Assembly: GCF_002078875.1 (NCBI RefSeq)
Contig: NC_034409.1
Span: forward strand, 66,561,015 to 66,625,014
Source of the DNA: Numida meleagris
Taxonomy: Eukaryota > Chordata > Aves > Galliformes > Numididae
DNA length: 64,000 nucleotides
Reading direction: 5' to 3'
Of the stretch, positions 51,101 through 62,878 are shown in pieces (position 1 is the first letter of the stretch; the number at the start of each line of letters is the position of its first letter). The notes beneath the pieces are model-generated. The model did no database searches, was not told where the DNA came from, and saw nothing but the letters and a program-made list of their open reading frames with translations. Both the position numbers and the translations under genes were made by a program.

Positions 51101-52535
51101 GATTTGGAGGAATTGCTGTTACTGTATTACTTCCCCTCCAAAAATGTCTCAGAATGAAACCAACTGCTAAACTGGTAATCTGCAAACTCACGATATTTGC
51201 ATGCATTTCTAAGTGTGGGTATGAGAGGGAGGAAGCTCCTGTTCTTGTGCACCATTTGTTTTCTATGTCATCCAAAACTTTGAGATCTGAATCTTTTATT
51301 TACATGGAGAGCTTTAGTTTTTGGTTTGTGCTAGTTTTTATTAAAGCTCATGACTGAGACTTGTTTGTGAGAGGGTATCTCTGTGATCCACCGGGTCTAG
51401 AAAGTATCATATTTATGTGAGAAGAGCAAGCCGAAATTGTATTGTGATATTTTGTTGGTGTGTTCATGTGAGGGGATGGTTACTGCTAAATCATTGTGGA
51501 TTTCAACTGCAAGAGCCTCCGTGTTACCTAAAGAGGAATTAGGATGCTTTTGTAGCACTGAAGGGATCCAAGAGAATGTTTTTTCTTGTACCTTCATTTT
51601 GCACTAGGCAGCCAGCCAGGTGGCTGGGAATTGGTGGATAGCTTTTCCAAGTTGACAAGTTGAAATCATGTACATCCGCCATTCATAGAGCTGTGAGAAT
51701 GGGACCAGACAGAAAATTGCACAATGGCAACTAAAGACGTTGAGGGCACTAGAACTCATGTGTGAAACGTTCCTTCCATATGTCCTGTTCTGCAAAGCAG
51801 AAGCTATTAATTTTTCTTCTAAAAAAAGGTTTCCCATGAAACCAAGACCAGGTTTTTAAAGCAATCTGGATGGGTTTGGGGGGATCACATTAGGCAGGGC
51901 TGCTGGTGATCTCTTGTCTAAATACTGTGAGCAATTAAAATCATGTGGCTCTAAGAATCATTGGGCTTGATGCTGATCAACTGTGGCATCAGCCTAAAAC
52001 CAGTGCTGCTAGGGCAGGTTAGATGAGATGGGGAATGAGATGGTGGTATCAGTCTTGAGAAAATGTCATGAAACTGGAAATACCTTGGAACAATCTACTT
52101 GGGATCTGAAAGTGTAATTCAGTGGTTTATACCATTGGTTCTGATTTCTTCTCATCAGTGATCTGATTTTATATGTCTACAGCTGGATTCCTTATGCCTC
52201 TTTAGTTTAGGTGAGAGTGTTGCTGTCCTTTACTTTCCTATTAGCAAATTTGCTTGCTTTATAGAAACACTTTAAAAAAAGGAAATAAATAAATCCAATG
52301 ACTGAGAAAAGAAATGCAGTGACTATAAAAACATTTCTAAGTTGCAACTGAAGATAAATTTTTCCTCTGCTTTCCTCCTCTGAATAAGTTATGTGTGTTT
52401 TTTTAAACCTCTGTGTCCTGGACATGGGCACACTTTGTGGTAAGAGCATGATTTTATTTCTGAAACCAGATAAGGGGAAGAAGTGAATCAGTATATTTAA
52501 AAGCTCAGTTAATTCATTGGCATTGGTACCTGCTT
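48186..52535. other. unique non-coding region
   Basis: No gene recognised. A (TA)n run lies at 50527-50545. A 132-codon plus-strand frame at 50959-51357 has hydrophobic stretches but resembles no known protein and has no supporting splice or promoter context. Confidence 0.55.
50527..50545. repeat. (TA)n microsatellite
   Basis: Nine or so TA units followed by CCATG. Confidence 0.9.
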
Positions 52536-54625
52536 GCCCTGGTGGGACAAGGTTGCTGAGAAGGTTTGCCTTTCCTGGGCTTTGAGGCTTATATGTGGGT
52601 GTCAATGTGTTCTTTTTTTTTTTTTTTTTTTAATGAAAGAGGAAATACTTTTATTTAGGAAAAGCTAAGAGTCGGGAGCTTTATCTGTCTCTCTTGCTTT
52701 CCATGTATGTTTAATAATGTTGTTCTCTGCTGTCAGTCCAGCTTACCTGGAAGCAATGAACGTCCAGACTGCTTTTCAGAAGTGGTGATTAAGTCTCCTT
52801 TTGAGGCTGACATGGGTGTGTGGGCACCTCAGAACCTGTGAAAATCAACTAGTGAAAATTTTTCACAGTTCTCCTTAAGCATCATATTAAAAAGCTAGTT
52901 AAAATTCCAGAAAATGTGAGCTTTATGGAGCTGCTGATTTTCTCTGAAACACAGGATCAGTGCAGTCCATTAATCCTGCTTTCTGTTCTAGCCTATACTG
53001 TGATCATTTGTAAAACTCCAGGGAAGAGCATGTAAGCAGAAGGTCTCCCTTTCTGCTTCCAGCAAGTTATCTGTTTGATGAAGGAAAGAGGCTGCCTTAT
53101 TTGCCAAATTCAGTTCTGAACTTGTAAGTAGCATTTGATTCTAATGTGAAAAATCATGGTTATTCATATCTAGAGTTTTAATTACTTAAAAGAAAAAGAT
53201 GTTAAACATAGATTAATTGAACCAAGTGAATAAACCTAGAATGATTAGGCAAACAGTTTTTACGCAGAAGGTTTCATGGCTGCAGAGAGGAGATGCCAGC
53301 GATGCTCGATGCTCCTGTCCCTGCAGAGCAGGAGGGACCTGCTCTGGGGATTTTGGCTGCAGTGATAGCTGTGGGTGTTTCTTTGCTGCAACCCCTCCAG
53401 TCAGAGAAGGTCAGTTCTCAGCACTTAGGCTTTGTGGAGCCTAGTGCACCCTGACTGTGGCTTCCTATGTGGGAAATGAAATCTACCAGAAGGCCATCTG
53501 GGTGATTTGTGTGGGTTTTCTGCCCATAAAATCACCACAGAGTGGCTTGCTGTTGTTGTGCTATTCTCTGATATGGTACAGGGAATATCGAGTGTTGGTA
53601 TGGGCCCTTTTATTTGAGGCTGAGTGCAAGAGAAGAAGAGAGAAATGCTGGTCAAGAGCCTACAACATGACTTCCATTCCAAAGGCTTGATATACAGTGA
53701 AACGGCAGTAGAAGGGATTTCCGGATTGTTGGGTTTGTTGTTGCTGTTGTTATAAGCAGAATTAGAAACCTTCCAGTTCAAGCCTGACCCATCACACTGA
53801 AACGCTGCCACCAGTATCATTAGCAAGCAAAGTGTTGCTAACAGAGTCAAACACACAGCAGAATTCTGGCTCTTTCAGTGTCTGGACCGACTCCCAATAT
53901 TAGGAACAGGAGTCAAACAGCCATCACTTCTCCTGTGCTAACACACACCCCGCCATTAGCAGTCTGAAGGCAATTTTAATAAAATACATGGCCCTGCTGA
54001 GCTGGTTTTGGAAGATAAATAAGGAATGCAGAAAAGAAGCTTTTGTTTAAAAGTAATTATTTAAACTATGCATTACAGGTAATTTTCCTTTAACAGTATA
54101 GCAAATGCTATCAGAATTTCAATAATAGCTTTGTGTTACTTATCTAGATAACATGATACTGTCATTTCCAGGAGCTTAAAATGCTGTTTTATTTTCATTT
54201 GTGTCAAATGTAAGGGTAAATGGGACCTGAGTGTATATCTATAAATATATGTTTTCTATAATTTTCTGTGAGCACTATTTTATTTTCCAACGTTTTATGG
54301 CAATATAACCGTCTAATGATAGTTTCATAAACTGTAAGCTTGATTTATTGGCCCAGCTTAAAACAGTAGGGTGAGGAGCATCTTCTTATTTTCTGTTTTG
54401 TGTAAACATGCTGCAATTCACAGTTGACAGAAACACGATTCTTTGAAGAGCTTTGTCAATAACAACTGCAGCAGCGTGGAAACTTCATAGTGTAGAAGCA
54501 GACGTAGCCAAACGCTGAGTGCTTCAGCCCATATGTAGCTCAGAAAAAGCAGAGGTGTTATTTTTACCTGTGAAATTTTTTGTTTTCAAAAATTAAATGA
54601 AAAACTTGTCTTTTCTTTCTCCCAG

Positions 54626-54913
54626 TATGATTCTGTAGTGGAAACCTTTCAAACAATCGCAAAATATGTAGTTTACCATAAGGAGGACAAAGTGACTAAA
54701 GGAGGAAAGCAACTTCTAAGTTTTTTTGAAGTAGCCGCCTCTGAATCAGATCTTCCACGGGAAGGATTGACATCTGGTTTCAACAAAAACATTTTTTTTT
54801 CTTCTAGCTCCTATTGTTGCTTACAGATTGTGTGTCTGAGCTTATGTGCGGCTGTCACCCATAACACTGGCCTGCAGCCTGGCTTACAGCTGAGAGAACC
54901 GCGGTGTTTTCAC
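54626..54913 (+). other. acceptor-preceded open frame, unrecognised
   Basis: TTTTCTTTCTCCCAG just upstream is a very good splice acceptor. From TATGATTCTGTAGTGG the frame stays open for about 96 codons, the first half reading charged and soluble (ETFQTIAKYVVYHKEDKVTK), the second half poor in protein character (a run of F and S from a T-rich tract). No clear donor was found and the protein is not recognised. The same sequence recurs at 59221 in copy B. Confidence 0.2.
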
Positions 54914-55220
54914 TGAAGAGAGTTATAGCAGGAAACGTACCTGAGTGCATTAAGTGCAGTTTTAGCCCAAATTCAGACCTAAATTGTGCCTAAGACCCAA
55001 CTGAGTGTTGTCCTACAAGGTGTGTATGGCCTTTAGAAATGCCTGGCCAGTAGCAAGCAGAGTCCCAGAGATTAGGTGGATTTTTTAATCACTTACATGT
55101 GGCTATAGTCTGTCTGGGCCAGAGTTTCCAGTTACCCAAAATGGAGAAGATAACATTTCACTATTTCACTACCTCACAGAAGATTTGTGAGGATGACTGT
55201 GTTTAAAATTGTGATAGTAG

Positions 55221-56455
55221 TATGACGGCTGCTCTGTAAGTATTGCCTTCTATTTTATTATGTTGCCACACAATGTCAGAGGTGAATGTTGGTGATATGC
55301 CAGTAGAGGATGCACCTTCCCACCAATATTCCATTACATTTTGTTGCCATGTGACAGATGGAAACAGAGAGAAAATCTGACAAAATGACATTCGACATGG
55401 AAGTATGTATGAAGCAAAGGTGTGGCCAAATGTGTGGCACTGAATTCCTCCATGTGGAAAAAATGGCACCCACTGACATTCATCAGCGCTTGATGGACCA
55501 AACAGTGGATGTGAGCACAGTGTGGCGGTGGGTGGTATGTTTCAGCAGTGGTGACAGCAGTGTGAAAGACAAACCATGAATGGCTATGCACAGCTGTCAC
55601 ACCACAGAATGGAGGACGTCTCAATTTGTAGATTGCAAATTGGCAGATTGCAACCAGGGAACTGTGTACTGAGATGAATATTGGCTTCAGTGTGTTGGAA
55701 AAGATGATAGTGTTGGAATATCACTGAGTTCATCTGGACTTTTTGAAACAATATGAGGCTGAAGGTGATGGTTTCCTGTATCGAATCGTTACTGATGATG
55801 AGATATGATGTCTCCACTAGAAGCCAGAGTCAAAATGACAGTCCAAAATCGAGTAGAGACATGTGAATTCTCTGTTGAAGAAAAAGTTCAAAACACTTCT
55901 GCACTGTTGCTGCACATGTGCACTGTCTTTTGGGTTAGGAAAGGGGTGATCCTTCTGGATTTCCTGGAAACCAAACAAACCATCAACTTTAACCACTACA
56001 TTGTGACACTAATGAAGCTAAGGACTGGAACTTCCAGAGACAGGCCAGAGAAGGAGACAACCTTTCTCTTGCAACAGGATAATGCCACACCCCATGCCAA
56101 TTGGAAGACCATGCAGCACACTGCCAATCCTGGCTGGACGGTCCTACCACACCCACTGTATAGTTCGGATTTGGCATTTTCTGTCTTCAGTCTGAAAGAT
56201 GGACTGTGTGGGCAACATTTTCCTAGCAACAACAGCATCGTAGCAGCTGTGAAACAGTGAGTCACCTCTGCTGGTACAGATTTATATAAGCATGTAATGC
56301 AGGCAAAAATGCATAGCTAATGGTGGTGACTATTTTGCAAAGCAGTGTTTTTTTAGCTGAGAACTAGTTCTATCAAATAGTTTTATTGTGCTCTTTGTAT
56401 CTGTTGTAGTATCCATGTAAATAGATAGGAAACATCAGTTTTAGAGTGACCTACA
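55221..56455 (+). mobile_element. mariner element, dead (in copy A)
   Basis: Left end TGACGGCTGCTCTGTAAGTA after TA, right end with CAGTTTTAGAGTGACCTACA, both degenerate versions of the inverted repeats of the 30620 element. About 1.23 kb long, some 75-80 bp shorter than that copy, with a deletion near 55715. The transposase (plus strand) has TDDE and QQDN motifs, but three residues are missing at the third catalytic site, which reads DLAFSVFSLKD, so the third Asp is lost. An in-frame TGA follows TDDEI. Not functional. Confidence 0.92.
55805..56260 (+). pseudogene. mariner transposase fragment (copy A)
   Basis: A 151-codon open stretch covering the middle and later catalytic domain: VILLDFLETKQTINFNHYIV, the second catalytic motif LLQQDNATPHANW, and the damaged third site DLAFSVFSLKDGLCGQ. 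It ends at a stop in VKQ*. The N-terminal DNA-binding part lies upstream in other frames (for example KMAPTDIHQRLMDQTVDVST at about 55457-55520). A relic, not a gene. Confidence 0.85.
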
Positions 56456-57129
56456 TATATCTTTAGCTTACATAGATAATAGATCAACATAAATTCTTTT
56501 AATAAAAGTGGACACAATAATTCACTGCTCTTTCACAGCAATATTGTGATGCTTAGTGTTGGTAATATATGTGAAAGAGGTTAAGATCTTTCGATTAAAA
56601 AGTGATATCTTACTAACCACACATTGAGGGATGAAGAGGCTAAATAGGCAGAATGAGATTACTTCAAGGTTTCACTTAATTGTTTTCTTCCTTTAAGTAA
56701 GAGCATTGAATGAATGTTGTTAATGGCAGGCTGGGAGTATTTCTTTCATGTATGTGTGTGCAGACTGGAGACTGTGATGGGTACAGCGAGGACTCAGAGC
56801 TCTAATGGCTTAAGAGTTTGTTAAATTGAAACCTTTGGTTTAAACCTGGGAGCCAGCGGGGCAGTCGTAGAGGAAGAAGGAAAAGAGTGAAGAACATTAA
56901 ACTTGAGTTTGCTGTGTGGATTTACTTGTATCATATTTGAAACCATTTGTTTACATAGCTTTTCTTAGTGTTCCTGAGTGCTTCAAAGGTAGAAAATTGA
57001 AGGCAATCAAAGATGCTAAAGAAATGTCTTGAGAGATGCAAAGCTCTCCAAAGGCAGCAAACATTAATAATGCTAATAAAATAAAGGTAAGCCAGTTGTG
57101 TCACACACCAGAGTTTGGTCACACTGAAG

Positions 57130-57130
57130 N
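57130..57130. other. single-N assembly gap
   Basis: The only ambiguous base in the window. It falls exactly at the junction of the two 4.6-kb copies, which marks a contig join with no sized gap. Confidence 0.97.
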
Positions 57131-59815
57131 GCCCTGGTGGGACAAGGTTGCTGAGAAGGTTTGCCTTTCCTGGGCTTTGAGGCTTATATGTGGGTGTCAA
57201 TGTGTTCTTTTTTTTTTTTTTTTTTTAATGAAAGAGGAAATACTTTTATTTAGGAAAAGCTAAGAGTCGGGAGCTTTATCTGTCTCTCTTGCTTTCCATG
57301 TATGTTTAATAATGTTGTTCTCTGCTGTCAGTCCAGCTTACCTGGAAGCAATGAACGTCCAGACTGCTTTTCAGAAGTGGTGATTAAGTCTCCTTTTGAG
57401 GCTGACATGGGTGTGTGGGCACCTCAGAACCTGTGAAAATCAACTAGTGAAAATTTTTCACAGTTCTCCTTAAGCATCATATTAAAAAGCTAGTTAAAAT
57501 TCCAGAAAATGTGAGCTTTATGGAGCTGCTGATTTTCTCTGAAACACAGGATCAGTGCAGTCCATTAATCCTGCTTTCTGTTCTAGCCTATACTGTGATC
57601 ATTTGTAAAACTCCAGGGAAGAGCATGTAAGCAGAAGGTCTCCCTTTCTGCTTCCAGCAAGTTATCTGTTTGATGAAGGAAAGAGGCTGCCTTATTTGCC
57701 AAATTCAGTTCTGAACTTGTAAGTAGCATTTGATTCTAATGTGAAAAATCATGGTTATTCATATCTAGAGTTTTAATTACTTAAAAGAAAAAGATGTTAA
57801 ACATAGATTAATTGAACCAAGTGAATAAACCTAGAATGATTAGGCAAACAGTTTTTACGCAGAAGGTTTCATGGCTGCAGAGAGGAGATGCCAGCGATGC
57901 TCGATGCTCCTGTCCCTGCAGAGCAGGAGGGACCTGCTCTGGGGATTTTGGCTGCAGTGATAGCTGTGGGTGTTTCTTTGCTGCAACCCCTCCAGTCAGA
58001 GAAGGTCAGTTCTCAGCACTTAGGCTTTGTGGAGCCTAGTGCACCCTGACTGTGGCTTCCTATGTGGGAAATGAAATCTACCAGAAGGCCATCTGGGTGA
58101 TTTGTGTGGGTTTTCTGCCCATAAAATCACCACAGAGTGGCTTGCTGTAGTTGTGCTATTCTCTGATATGGTACAGGGAATATCGAGTGTTGGTATGGGC
58201 CCTTTTATTTGAGGCTGAGTGCAAGAGAAGAAGAGAGAAATGCTGGTCAAGAGCCTACAACATGACTTCCATTCCAAAGGCTTGATATACAGTGAAACGG
58301 CAGTAGAAGGGATTTCCGGATTGTTGGGTTTGTTGTTGCTGTTGTTATAAGCAGAATTAGAAACCTTCCAGTTCAAGCCTGACCCATCACACTGAAACGC
58401 TGCCACCAGTATCATTAGCAAGCAAAGTGTTGCTAACAGAGTCAAACACACAGCAGAATTCTGGCTCTTTAAGTGTCTGGACCGACTCCCAATATTAGGA
58501 ACAGGAGTCAAACAGCCATCACTTCTCCTGTGCTAACACACACCCCGCCATTAGCAGTCTGAAGGCAATTTTAATAAAATACATGGCCCTGCTGAGCTGG
58601 TTTTGGAAGATAAATAAGGAATGCAGAAAAGAAGCTTTTGTTTAAAAGTAATTATTTAAACTATGCATTACAGGTAATTTTCCTTTAACAGTATAGCAAA
58701 TGCTATCAGAATTTCAATAATAGCTTTGTGTTACTTATCTAGATAACATGATACTGTCATTTCCAGGAGCTTAAAATGCTGTTTTATTTTCATTTGTGTC
58801 AAATGTAAGGGTAAATGGGACCTGAGTGTATATCTATAAATATATGTTTTCTATAATTTTCTGTGAGCACTATTTTATTTTCCAACGTTTTATGGCAATA
58901 TAACCGTCTAATGATAGTTTCATAAACTGTAAGCTTGATTTATTGGCCCAGCTTAAAACAGTAGGGTGAGGAGCATCTTCTTATTTTCTGTTTTGTGTAA
59001 ACATGCTGCAATTCACAGTTGACAGAAACACGATTCTTTGAAGAGCTTTGTCAATAACAACTGCAGCAGCGTGGAAACTTCATAGTGTAGAAGCAGACGT
59101 AGCCAAACGCTGAGTGCTTCAGCCCATATGTAGCTCAGAAAAAGCAGAGGTGTTATTTTTACCTGTGAAATTTTTTGTTTTCAAAAATTAAATGAAAAAC
59201 TTGTCTTTTCTTTCTCCCAGTATGATTCTGTAGTGGAAACCTTTCAAACAATCGCAAAATATGTAGTTTACCATAAGGAGGACAAAGTGACTAAAGGAGG
59301 AAAGCAACTTCTAAGTTTTTTTGAAGTAGCCGCCTCTGAATCAGATCTTCCACGGGAAGGATTGACATCTGGTTTCAACAAAAACATTTTTTTTTCTTCT
59401 AGCTCCTATTGTTGCTTACAGATTGTGTGTCTGAGCTTATGTGCGGCTGTCACCCATAACACTGGCCTGCAGCCTGGCTTACAGCTGAGAGAACCGCGGT
59501 GTTTTCACTGAAGAGAGTTATAGCAGGAAACGTACCTGAGTGCATTAAGTGCAGTTTTAGCCCAAATTCAGACCTAAATTGTGCCTAAGACCCAACTGAG
59601 TGTTGTCCTACAAGGTGTGTATGGCCTTTAGAAATGCCTGGCCAGTAGCAAGCAGAGTCCCAGAGATTAGGTGGATTTTTTAATCACTTACATGTGGCTA
59701 TAGTCTGTCTGGGCCAGAGTTTCCAGTTACCCAAAATGGAGAAGATAACATTTCACTATTTCACTACCTCACAGAAGATTTGTGAGGATGACTGTGTTTA
59801 AAATTGTGATAGTAG

Positions 59816-61050
59816 TATGACGGCTGCTCTGTAAGTATTGCCTTCTATTTTATTATGTTGCCACACAATGTCAGAGGTGAATGTTGGTGATATGCCAGTA
59901 GAGGATGCACCTTCCCACCAATATTCCATTACATTTTGTTGCCATGTGACAGATGGAAACAGAGAGAAAATCTGACAAAATGACATTCGACATGGAAGTA
60001 TGTATGAAGCAAAGGTGTGGCCAAATGTGTGGCACTGAATTCCTCCATGTGGAAAAAATGGCACCCACTGACATTCATCAGCGCTTGATGGACCAAACAG
60101 TGGATGTGAGCACAGTGTGGCGGTGGGTGGTATGTTTCAGCAGTGGTGACAGCAGTGTGAAAGACAAACCATGAATGGCTATGCACAGCTGTCACACCAC
60201 AGAATGGAGGACGTCTCAATTTGTAGATTGCAAATTGGCAGATTGCAACCAGGGAACTGTGTACTGAGATGAATATTGGCTTCAGTGTGTTGGAAAAGAT
60301 GATAGTGTTGGAATATCACTGAGTTCATCTGGACTTTTTGAAACAATATGAGGCTGAAGGTGATGGTTTCCTGTATCGAATCGTTACTGATGATGAGATA
60401 TGATGTCTCCACTAGAAGCCAGAGTCAAAATGACAGTCCAAAATCGAGTAGAGACATGTGAATTCTCTGTTGAAGAAAAAGTTCAAAACACTTCTGCACT
60501 GTTGCTGCACATGTGCACTGTCTTTTGGGTTAGGAAAGGGGTGATCCTTCTGGATTTCCTGGAAACCAAACAAACCATCAACTTTAACCACTACATTGTG
60601 ACACTAATGAAGCTAAGGACTGGAACTTCCAGAGACAGGCCAGAGAAGGAGACAACCTTTCTCTTGCAACAGGATAATGCCACACCCCATGCCAATTGGA
60701 AGACCATGCAGCACACTGCCAATCCTGGCTGGACGGTCCTACCACACCCACTGTATAGTTCGGATTTGGCATTTTCTGTCTTCAGTCTGAAAGATGGACT
60801 GTGTGGGCAACATTTTCCTAGCAACAACAGCATCGTAGCAGCTGTGAAACAGTGAGTCACCTCTGCTGGTACAGATTTATATAAGCATGTAATGCAGGCA
60901 AAAATGCATAGCTAATGGTGGTGACTATTTTGCAAAGCAGTGTTTTTTTAGCTGAGAACTAGTTCTATCAAATAGTTTTATTGTGCTCTTTGTATCTGTT
61001 GTAGTATCCATGTAAATAGATAGGAAACATCAGTTTTAGAGTGACCTACA
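59816..61050 (+). mobile_element. mariner element, dead (in copy B)
   Basis: The same element as at 55221-56455, shifted by 4,595 bp, with the same damaged third catalytic site and the same internal deletion. Probably not a separate insertion. Confidence 0.92.
60400..60855 (+). pseudogene. mariner transposase fragment (copy B)
   Basis: Identical 151-codon remnant to that at 55805-56260, with QQDN present and the third Asp lost. Should be counted once with copy A. Confidence 0.85.
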
Positions 61051-61724
61051 TATATCTTTAGCTTACATAGATAATAGATCAACATAAATTCTTTTAATAA
61101 AAGTGGACACAATAATTCACTGCTCTTTCACAGCAATATTGTGATGCTTAGTGTTGGTAATATATGTGAAAGAGGTTAAGATCTTTCGATTAAAAAGTGA
61201 TATCTTACTAACCACACATTGAGGGATGAAGAGGCTAAATAGGCAGAATGAGATTACTTCAAGGTTTCACTTAATTGTTTTCTTCCTTTAAGTAAGAGCA
61301 TTGAATGAATGTTGTTAATGGCAGGCTGGGAGTATTTCTTTCATGTATGTGTGTGCAGACTGGAGACTGTGATGGGTACAGCGAGGACTCAGAGCTCTAA
61401 TGGCTTAAGAGTTTGTTAAATTGAAACCTTTGGTTTAAACCTGGGAGCCAGCGGGGCAGTCGTAGAGGAAGAAGGAAAAGAGTGAAGAACATTAAACTTG
61501 AGTTTGCTGTGTGGATTTACTTGTATCATATTTGAAACCATTTGTTTACATAGCTTTTCTTAGTGTTCCTGAGTGCTTCAAAGGTAGAAAATTGAAGGCA
61601 ATCAAAGATGCTAAAGAAATGTCTTGAGAGATGCAAAGCTCTCCAAAGGCAGCAAACATTAATAATGCTAATAAAATAAAGGTAAGCCAGTTGTGTCACA
61701 CACCAGAGTTTGGTCACACTGAAG

Positions 61725-62878
61725 CATGTCTGAGTCATGTTTCAAAAGCTGTTTGCAAATTTTCATTGTTGGAGCAGTTCAGGGCCACAGAGACGCAAGT
61801 GCTACAGCAATAGAATGGTGTAGATGATCTCAGTAAGATTCGTAAGACTCAGCCTTTGCCAGCCACTCTGGATGCTGGAAAGTGCAGTGAGTGCCCATAC
61901 TCGCCATGTTTATCTGCACAAATAGTTGCATTAAAAAAAAAGAATGCAGTGAGAGAGAATAGGGGAAAAAGGAGTACTGGATTTACGTTGCAGGATCAGG
62001 ATCAGTGCTTTGGCTTTCTATGATGCATTACATTGGATATGATTGCTAAGGAGAAAGGTTAATATTTAAGGCCCTAAATCTCCAATTGGTGAACGCACCA
62101 TATTCAATTTATGTCCTGTGCCTGAAGTATCAGAGCAGAGTGACTGTGGAAAACTATCTCTTTCACACTGAATTAAGTTCACAGGTTGAAAGCCGTCTTC
62201 TTGACTTTCCTGCTCTTTTGTTAGGTATTGCCTGATCATATGTCGGCTACTTTTGGTAGGTTGCCAGCTCCTATGCACAGGGAGAAGTCAGTGGGAGAAG
62301 AGCATGCTCAGCCTTTGTTGGATTATGGCTTCCTTCCTGGTAATTTGAGTACCTTTCACATAGTTCTGCTTTTCAGAACAAGTTTTGATGCTCTCACGCT
62401 GAACAACATTCAGCTAGTACTGCTATTGAATCAGACTTTGCACGGAGAGAGTAGTATTGGGTATGAGTAAGCACATCAGATGACCAACAGTCACTTTTGT
62501 TTTTTTTTCTTTCCATGCTAAGACTAAATGCTTCATGTTTGTCCGCCTTGTTCTCTTTTTTCCTAGAAATCTGCAGACCAGAGTATGTCTGTTTAGCAGA
62601 TGCAGTTCCAGAATTGACGCTTAATTTGAGTGTTGTTCTGTGTCTTAAATCTGCATACTTCTTTTTTTAATGATTGAAGGTTCAATGTTGGTGATTTACA
62701 GCTGTCACATTACCCTGCGAAAGGGTCTCAGGAAGAATGGATACCCACACATTTCATGTGTGTGTTTCAAAGAACATCTTAAAACCCAGTGCCCAGTACA
62801 AATATACCCATTCTAATGACATTAGTCTTTTTTAAAATATATTTTTTATTTTTTATTTAAAGAGAAGTGTAAGCCCTG
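61725..62878. other. unique non-coding DNA left of the Topors-like locus
   Basis: AT-rich sequence with no recognised gene or transposon. Its right end, read on the minus strand, lies just 3' of the Topors-like stop and contains AATAAA words (62845-62850 and 62852-62857) in an A-rich stretch. Confidence 0.6.
62845..62857 (-). terminator. possible poly(A) signals of the Topors-like locus
   Basis: Two AATAAA hexamers on the minus strand begin about 21-34 bases after the TAG stop at 62879-62881, inside an A-rich stretch. They could be the cleavage signal, or an eroded poly(A) tail if the copy was retroposed. A-rich sequence makes AATAAA likely by chance, so confidence is modest. Confidence 0.4.

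Larger units (their letters stand above)
52536..57129. repeat. direct repeat copy A (4,594 bp), probable false duplication
   Basis: Starts at GCCCTGGTGGGACAAGG and ends at ACACTGAAG, immediately before the N at 57130. Copy B starts with the same first bases right after the N and stays at a constant offset of 4,595 bp, including identical 19-T runs at 52613-52631 and 57208-57226. Differences seen are T53554 against A58149 and C53876 against A58471. Apart from a mariner relic and the possible exons listed below, the copy holds unique non-coding DNA. Confidence 0.95.
57131..61724. repeat. direct repeat copy B (4,594 bp), probable false duplication
   Basis: Same length and order as copy A. Its right end (ACACTGAAG) runs straight into unique DNA (CATGTCTGAG), while the left end of copy A is preceded by unique DNA, so the true locus most likely has one copy with flanks 52535 and 61725. 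The C-to-A change at 58471 removes a stop from a minus frame, which is why frames differ slightly between copies. Confidence 0.95.

Noticed and set aside
50959..51357. A 132-codon plus-strand frame with hydrophobic stretches that might be a membrane protein
   Set aside because: No known family, no splice or promoter context, and frames of this size are expected by chance in 64 kb.
53425..53856. Minus-strand frame of 143 codons in copy A and 163 codons in copy B
   Set aside because: The length difference comes from one base change removing a stop, and the protein resembles nothing known.
52536..61724. A genuine recent segmental duplication
   Set aside because: Exact abutment at the only N and near-identity favour an assembly overlap, though reads would be needed to settle it.
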